Assembly (NCBI GenBank): GCA_026874595.1
Contig: CM049308.1
Span: 26,212,367-26,276,366, forward strand
Source of the DNA: Sipunculus nudus
Lineage: Eukaryota; Annelida; Sipuncula; Golfingiida; Sipunculidae
Direction of reading: 5' to 3'
DNA length: 64,000 nucleotides
The stretch's first letter is position 1. The number at the start of each line of letters is the position of its first letter. Both the position numbers and the translations under genes were made by a program. The notes beneath the pieces were generated by a model. It was not told the DNA's origin, ran no database searches, and was given only the letters and a program-made list of their open reading frames with translations. Positions 61,701 to 64,000 of this stretch are shown one piece after another.

Positions 61701-63850
61701 TTATAAGCTAGTTACGTATATTAATTTATTTGACGCTATTCGATTAGCTTATGCAGTTAACCCGCTAAATATAAAAATTACATGGAACACAAATTAAGAG
61801 TAATGCTAAATCGCTCTGCCTTTGTGAGTCAAAATGAAAATAGCAATGAAAATAATTTTGCCAAATAATAATATAGGAATTATTTGGTCTGTAATATAAA
61901 TGATTAATGAGGGATACGGGCAGACCGGCTCCCCTTTATAACTGTCGTTTCTCACTAGCGAAAAAATATTTTTTACAATCTTTTTTTACCAGTCGTAAAT
62001 TTATTTTCCCTACAATTATTTAAAATGTATATCAAATATATATACTAAATGAATATTGTCACAAAGAAATACAAAAAAAGTAATATAGCGTTTTAAAGAA
62101 TACAAGAAACGAGCGAATACGCTTAAAACCCCTTGCATTTGTTTAGTACCCACATATTACGTTTGGGAGTGACGTCATCTGGAGCATAGATTTCACCGCC
62201 TCAGTGAACAACGGAGGCGGATTTAATTTCGCTGCCTCAACAAATGAACAGAATTTCGCCGGGTTAGTGATCTTTTGAACATTCGATAACCGGACTCAAA
62301 CACGCACAACCCCGTCGTTTGTCCAACAGTCAGACACATTTTTTCCATACTTTAAGCCGAGCGGAACATGATTAGGTTAAGCCTGACAATCGTTAAGTCC
62401 TCGTTTATGTTGAACCCCTTTGTAGGGTTACGGTCATTCTCAGCATCGACTAGACTTTGAGCACACAGTTCTTTGTCCTATGTGACCTAAACTTCACAAT
62501 AACAGCTCTTTGCTTTCCACCCGGTAGGGGCGGCCAACTATTTAAGACCTATCGATTGAAGTTTTATCGATATCGATATTAAGAAATTTTTGCAATATCA
62601 ATCTCAAGGTTATCTGTGTCCTCATCTTTCCTCTCGGTCCACCTATATTAGTTATTCTAAGTGAATTGCGTCTGGAGTACTGTTGCTGGCTTCCCAGTTC
62701 ATCCTGCATCTCACAAATCTTATTTTCATACCGTGTAACACGTTTCGTGAGACCTATTTTCTTTTTAATAATCTTCTATCTGTCGTCTACAGCAGCATCA
62801 AAAATTGCTTTAAAAGCTAATTTAATTGTTTCTGTTTCAAGTGCAGCTCCTAAGAATTCTTTAAACTTTTAAGAATGTTCAATTGTTATGGGTGACTCGG
62901 CCTCTGTTTTTTCCTTTGGACCCTTAACTTGCCTGCGGGTACTCGTCTGACGAATGTCTTTCACTTATTGAAACACAGCTGAGCTGTCTCTTGCAGTGCC
63001 ACTTAAATTTAGTTTCTTATTTTCCGAATCTGTCAAGTAACTCAAGTTTATATAAATTAACTAAGTCCATGGTATTTTTCAGTTTGACCAATACATCGGA
63101 TGATATCCGATCGAGCCTGGACCTTCGCTGGCAAAACACTAAAGAAGAGATAGGGTTTTACGACCTGAAAGATGGCGTCGTCATGCGAGTGGCGGGAAAC
63201 CCAGATCACATGATTGACTGGGAGAGCTTTTGCAAGGTTGACCGGACGACCGTCCAATCAGAAGCTTGCAACCATAAGTAATTCATACAGTCATCATTTT
63301 TTTTTCAATAAGGAAATACAATAAATATAATGATTTCTATATAATATTTCTTCATAAAATTATACGGTAAACAGAAATTTAATCGAACAATGCGGATACG
63401 AAGTGTAGCTAAAATACTGAAAATAGACATATATGAAATGTATGAAAGTGGTATGAAAGTTTAACTTACATTGGTTACCCTTGAGGAAGAAAAATCATAA
63501 AACGGAACAGGAAATTGGGCAAATTTACTCTGATGTATTCCTAATACCTAATACTCTATTCAGAAGTGGATCCGAGAGCCCCCGAGCTCCCCCCCCCCCC
63601 CCTTCCGGATCTGGGGACCTGTTTTCAGGTTTTGTCATTAGTCCTTGGTTTGACTACTCCTTTTTACTAAATCCTGGATCCGCTCCTCATATATTTTTGT
63701 TCTTAATCATCAATCTGCCAATTCATTATTAATTGTTTTCTTTTTATATTGTAGCAATCTGAGTTTGACTTAACAATCCACGGCCCATGGATGAAGAAAT
63801 GGGAAATGACCAATCACAATGTACACACCATGGCTGCCGCGGCTAATTAA
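41743..63850 (+). CDS. Phytanoyl-CoA dioxygenase (PhyH)-family 2-oxoglutarate/Fe(II) oxygenase, nine coding exons
   Basis: Nine exons join with consistent phases: 41743-41871, 46402-46519, 47334-47434, 48249-48390, 51413-51507 (or its duplicate 53376-53470), 54712-54817, 56688-56772, 63083-63236 and 63755-63850. The protein is about 341 aa, close to the usual PhyH length. Iron ligands are H162 and D164 in PWHQDAGYMDN (split across exons 4 and 5) and H257 in FNNIIPHRS. R268, eleven residues later, is the likely 2-oxoglutarate Arg, and LRWQ follows. The family hydroxylates CoA esters or other small molecules; the substrate here is unknown. No signal peptide is evident, so it is probably cytosolic or organellar. 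The ATG at 41743 is chosen because an acceptor-like TTCACAG precedes it; an upstream in-frame ATG (41698) lies in a TATG microsatellite. Oddity: the exon 5-6 region is tandemly duplicated. The exon 8 donor (TGCAAG|GTTGAC) is weak and inferred from phase. Confidence 0.88.
42345..44814 (-). mobile_element. Helentron-like non-autonomous element, family C, copy 2 (intron 1)
   Basis: On the minus strand it starts TTTTTAGCAAACCTGTGAGT (44814) with GTCGTCCGTCGGCC-type repeats. It ends with GAACAGGTTCGCATTAGG, the AGGTCTGTAGGCCT near-palindrome (42350-42363) and TTGTTT. It parallels 31248-33410 block by block. GGTGGCGCCACA occurs at 43940. It lies in intron 1 of the PhyH gene, antisense. A C16 run (42304-42319) sits just outside its 3' end. 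Confidence 0.72.
44815..46401. other. Intron 1 remainder with a two-unit repeat at 45370-45830
   Basis: The units 'gattatggatgtattttaagc' (about 45413) and 'gattgtggatgcattttaagc' (about 45680) begin similar ~265-bp stretches rich in AAGGTCA. They resemble core units of the Helentron-like families, but no termini are visible. Confidence 0.4.
46402..46519 (+). CDS. PhyH gene, coding exon 2
   Basis: The acceptor is TTTTGACAG and the donor AAAA|GTAAGT, ending in phase 1. It encodes GYVVVENYFQETELQPVRNA ... LYKAGKIK, an N-terminal helix and linker of the fold. Confidence 0.87.
47334..47434 (+). CDS. PhyH gene, coding exon 3
   Basis: The acceptor is TTCCTTGCAG and the donor CAG|GTAATA. Phase 1 in, phase 0 out. 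It encodes (N)LYEDEGLFRRQTLINKEFP to FLKRGILPQ. Confidence 0.87.
48249..48390 (+). CDS. PhyH gene, coding exon 4 (first iron His)
   Basis: The acceptor is CCATCCAG and the donor AAG|GTTAGT. Phase 0 in, phase 1 out. It encodes SIRDLWSNDRLLNAVEQIIG to TTVPWHQ, with His162 of the HxD motif; the Asp is completed by exon 5. Confidence 0.88.
48614..49478 (-). mobile_element. Helentron-like element, family B, diverged copy (intron 4)
   Basis: The right edge on the minus strand is TTTTAGCTCAGCTGACTGAA (49478). The left edge carries ATGACGCTAAGCT inverse and ACCTATGAGTCAT, a mutated form of the terminal palindrome, then GCTTGTT. The core units contain 'gtcacagtgatac...caggtttccaagga'. It is an old copy. 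Confidence 0.6.
49660..50701 (+). mobile_element. Helentron-like non-autonomous element, family D (intron 4)
   Basis: The 5' end is TTTTTAGCCCTCAGACC with partner GGCTGATGGGCTA, then a GTCCGTCCGTCCGTCCGG repeat (about 49711-49730). Three core units of about 300 bp start near 49741, 50040 and 50344 ('cttgtgagcgggatatct', 'tggtggcgccacc'). The 3' side has GGCTGAGGGCT (50662-50672), the inverse of the 5' end, then the stem-loop TCAGC-TTTT-GCTGA (50677-50690). It is non-coding and its core differs from families A-C. Confidence 0.72.
50986..51059. repeat. (TA)n(GA)n microsatellite
   Basis: A TA run followed by a GA run. It is repeated in unit 2 at about 52950-53022, one GA repeat shorter. Confidence 0.9.
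51413..51507 (+). CDS. PhyH gene, coding exon 5, copy a
   Basis: The acceptor is TTCGTACAG and the donor CAA|GTGAGC. It encodes (D)AGYMDNRSYKLMQLTAWIP ... NEKNGCLQ. It completes Asp164 of the HxD motif. Phase 1 in, phase 0 out, so splicing copy a to copy b would shift the frame. Confidence 0.85.
51590..52180. mobile_element. Non-autonomous DNA transposon with GGACCGGACC-rich TIRs, copy a
   Basis: It starts AGAGGTTTCGGACCGGACC and ends GGTCCGGTCCGCACCTCG, an imperfect inverted pair. Flanking ACTAAACAGT (51580-51589) and ACTAAGCAGT (52181-52190) look like a target duplication with one mismatch; 8 bp of it would fit hAT. Subterminal CCGGTCC repeats are dense. Open frames on both strands are by-products of the G/C-rich arms. 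Confidence 0.7.
52749..52815 (+). pseudogene. Partial copy of PhyH exon 6 (donor side lost)
   Basis: It has the same acceptor and the same first 22 codons as exon 6 (IARRGHKTGR ... DDTWY), then runs into the start of duplication unit 2 after GGT. The codons for MLDEEEMEKKL and the donor are missing, so it cannot be spliced as an internal exon. Confidence 0.88.
53376..53470 (+). CDS. PhyH gene, coding exon 5, copy b
   Basis: Identical in sequence and splice sites to 51413-51507. It is the copy adjacent to the intact exon 6 and could replace copy a without changing the protein. Confidence 0.82.
53553..54143. mobile_element. Non-autonomous GGACCGGACC-TIR element, copy b
   Basis: A passenger copy of 51590-52180 within duplication unit 2, with the same flanks. 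It arose by the segmental duplication, not by a new insertion. Confidence 0.7.
54712..54817 (+). CDS. PhyH gene, coding exon 6
   Basis: The acceptor is TATTTTAAG and the donor TTAG|GTAAAA. Phase 0 in, phase 1 out. It encodes IARRGHKTGRVATHTCCYDD and TWYVMLDEEEMEKKL. The SGGHK-type loop usual in PhyH reads RRGHK here. Confidence 0.86.
55280..55533. mobile_element. MITE with AAGGTA..GGTTC TIR, copy 2 (intron 6)
   Basis: It begins AAGGTAGGTTCTCAGGCACC and ends CGAACCATACCTT. The interior follows 16580-16850 (CCGCCCGC, 'tttcctttgttatg', 'acttttacct'), with many substitutions. It is an older copy. Confidence 0.75.
55741..56345. mobile_element. TIR element with GATCTCTCAA-type internal repeats (intron 6)
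   Basis: It starts TAAAGGGGCCTTTACACAG and ends CTGTGTAAAGGGGCCTTTA, an inverted pair of about 19 bp. The 570-bp interior is a patchwork of short degenerate units such as CAATGATCTCT and CGCTCAACGAT. No transposase is present. The superfamily is not identified. Confidence 0.7.
56688..56772 (+). CDS. PhyH gene, coding exon 7 (distal iron His)
   Basis: The acceptor is TTATATATAG and the donor CGCAG|GTAAAT. Phase 1 in, phase 2 out. It encodes (G)VDCKEDILTIPVRSGGM and ILFNNIIPHR, with His257. Confidence 0.88.
57265..57899 (+). mobile_element. Helentron-like element, family B, short copy (intron 7)
   Basis: It starts TTTTTAGCTCAGCTGACTGA with a GTCCGTCTATCTGTCTGTCC repeat, keeps about two core units, and ends AGTCAGCTGAGCGTCATGACC followed by a mutated palindrome and CACTTGTTT. 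At 635 bp it is the most compact family-B copy here. Confidence 0.7.
58630..58709. repeat. (AT)n microsatellite
   Basis: About 80 bp of AT with two TTTA/AAAT interruptions. Confidence 0.9.
58920..59585 (+). promoter_or_regulatory. Promoter-like GC-richer island with a strong splice donor
   Basis: The stretch stands out from the AT-rich intron. It has ATTGG (inverse CCAAT) at 58930, a perfect CRE TGACGTCA at 58956-58963, and about 600 bp of unique-looking sequence ending in an ATG (59557) and GAGAAT|GTAAGT. It could be a cryptic or alternative promoter, or part of a mobile element. The short reading frame MERLSRE cannot join PhyH exon 8 in phase. Confidence 0.3.
59704..60200 (-). pseudogene. 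LINE reverse transcriptase, N-terminal part
   Basis: The frame at 59704-59913 reads WRQMNLLNYDFKVLSKIIV, followed by QTAFIKSRRISDSNRLISDI, both diagnostic of the first RT blocks of L1-type elements. Upstream, broken frames carry further linker sequence (ELTDPKEIMSNAHIQF). The catalytic FADD-type block is not present; the copy ends before it. Confidence 0.75.
60830..61470 (-). pseudogene. LINE AP-endonuclease domain
   Basis: Translation of the minus strand gives recognisable blocks in shifted frames: INMYAPN-like (LINMYAPNIKTERVAF) and a GDLNLCLSKFDT block with the catalytic D/N, followed by a LVDFWG-like stretch. Several stops interrupt it. Confidence 0.65.
62290..62880 (-). pseudogene. LINE ORF1-like RNA-binding segment
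   Basis: The minus strand reads MQDELGSQQQYSRRNSLRIT near 62690, matching the 'YSRRNxLRI' start of the L1 ORF1 RRM, and then FLNIDIDKTSIDRS. Frames break further down. Confidence 0.65.
63083..63236 (+). CDS. PhyH gene, coding exon 8 (2-oxoglutarate Arg)
   Basis: The acceptor is TATTTTTCAG. It encodes (S)LTNTSDDIRSSLDLRWQNT to DWESFCK, with R268 eleven residues after His257. Phase demands a phase-0 end to meet exon 9, and the best site is TGCAAG|GTTGAC at 63236. The frame stays open to 63281 without a good phase-0 donor. The donor call is the least certain junction of the gene. Confidence 0.75.
63755..63850 (+). CDS. PhyH gene, coding exon 9 and stop
   Basis: After TATATTGTAG it has 31 codons, QSEFDLTIHGPWMKKWEMTN then HNVHTMAAAAN, and TAA at 63848-63850. 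The rest of the window is 3' UTR; no poly(A) signal is seen before 64000. Confidence 0.83.
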   Translation, partial: QSEFDLTIHGPWMKKWEMTNHNVHTMAAAAN

Positions 63851-64000
63851 CATATCCGCAGATGAAGGATTTTACATAGATGGTTATATATAAAACAATT
63901 CATCAGTGAAGAGACGGCTGGAAATTTACAAAGACAAGTGATCGATATTTTACCACCAATTGAGGGAGACGAATTGGAGCAACACCACATGGCAGTGGCG
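63851..64000 (+). other. 3' untranslated region of the PhyH gene (partial)
   Basis: It follows the TAA at 63848-63850 directly. No poly(A) signal occurs before the window ends. Confidence 0.5.

Larger units (their letters stand above)
59704..62950 (-). mobile_element. LINE fragment (L1/Tx1-like), antisense in intron 7
   Basis: Three domains lie in the right order on the minus strand: an ORF1-like segment at 62880-62290, an APE-type endonuclease at 61470-60830, and the beginning of a non-LTR reverse transcriptase at 60100-59704. All carry stops and frameshifts. The copy stops within RT, so its 3' half is missing, unlike the usual 5' truncation of LINEs. Confidence 0.75.

Noticed and set aside
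62666-62872. 68-aa + strand frame
   Set aside because: It is antisense to the LINE ORF1-like segment, where the minus strand shows the RRM motif.
63237-63281. Extension of PhyH exon 8 to the TAA at 63282 as an alternative C-terminus
   Set aside because: The extra residues do not look like the family, and a phase-0 join at 63236 gives a standard C-terminal exon. It is kept only as a possible intron-retention form.
1-64000. tRNA or rRNA genes
   Set aside because: I found no stretch with both A- and B-box patterns and a foldable acceptor stem. The tRNA-like match at 13271-13288 is a primer binding site.

Overview
This is eukaryotic nuclear DNA from an animal, most likely a marine lophotrochozoan and probably a bivalve mollusc. 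The evidence is AT-rich sequence, GT-AG introns of 0.4-6.3 kb, a Gmr1-like LTR element, an L1/Tx1-like LINE fragment, and large amounts of non-coding mobile DNA with T-rich ends and GTCC-type simple repeats. The species cannot be read from the sequence.

One intact host gene is well supported: a nine-coding-exon phytanoyl-CoA dioxygenase (PhyH)-family gene on the + strand, 41743 to 63850, about 341 aa, with the HxD...H iron triad and a 2-oxoglutarate Arg. Its introns are full of mobile DNA. A near-identical ~1.96 kb tandem duplication (50851-52815 and 52816-54778) copies exon 5 completely and exon 6 partially, so one copy must be skipped for a sensible mRNA. Two other gene-like signals are weak. 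One is a possible N-terminal exon on the minus strand near 3.1 kb. The other is a decayed multi-exon transcription unit at about 17.7-25.75 kb that lies inside a segment bounded by TACACTGTTAAAA inverted ends.

Layout: 1-4 kb is mostly AT-rich intergenic DNA with a 549-bp long-TIR element flanked by a perfect 9-bp target duplication. 4.3-5.8 kb is a Helentron-like element. 7.4-13.55 kb is an inactivated Gmr1-like Ty3/gypsy-group LTR retrotransposon (minus strand) whose pol order is PR-IN-RT-RH, with a tRNA-Pro-type primer binding site. 13.6-16.2 and 20.3-23.45 kb are two copies of one Helentron-like family. 26.0-26.4 kb is a palindrome array. 28.75-36.35 kb is a cluster of Helentron-like elements. 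41.7-63.85 kb is the PhyH gene, whose introns hold more of the same elements, a MITE, a G/C-rich DNA element (duplicated with the exons), and an antisense LINE fragment (59.7-62.95 kb).

The main unusual pattern is that at least three or four families with no obvious overall sequence similarity share one layout. Each has a 5' TTTTTAGC hairpin end, a GTCCGTCC or equivalent simple repeat, ~180-650 bp tandem core units, an inverted copy of the 5' end placed subterminally at the 3' side, then a terminal palindrome or stem-loop and (in three families) a TTGTTT tail. Three of the families also carry the same 12-bp palindrome GGTGGCGCCACC in their core units.
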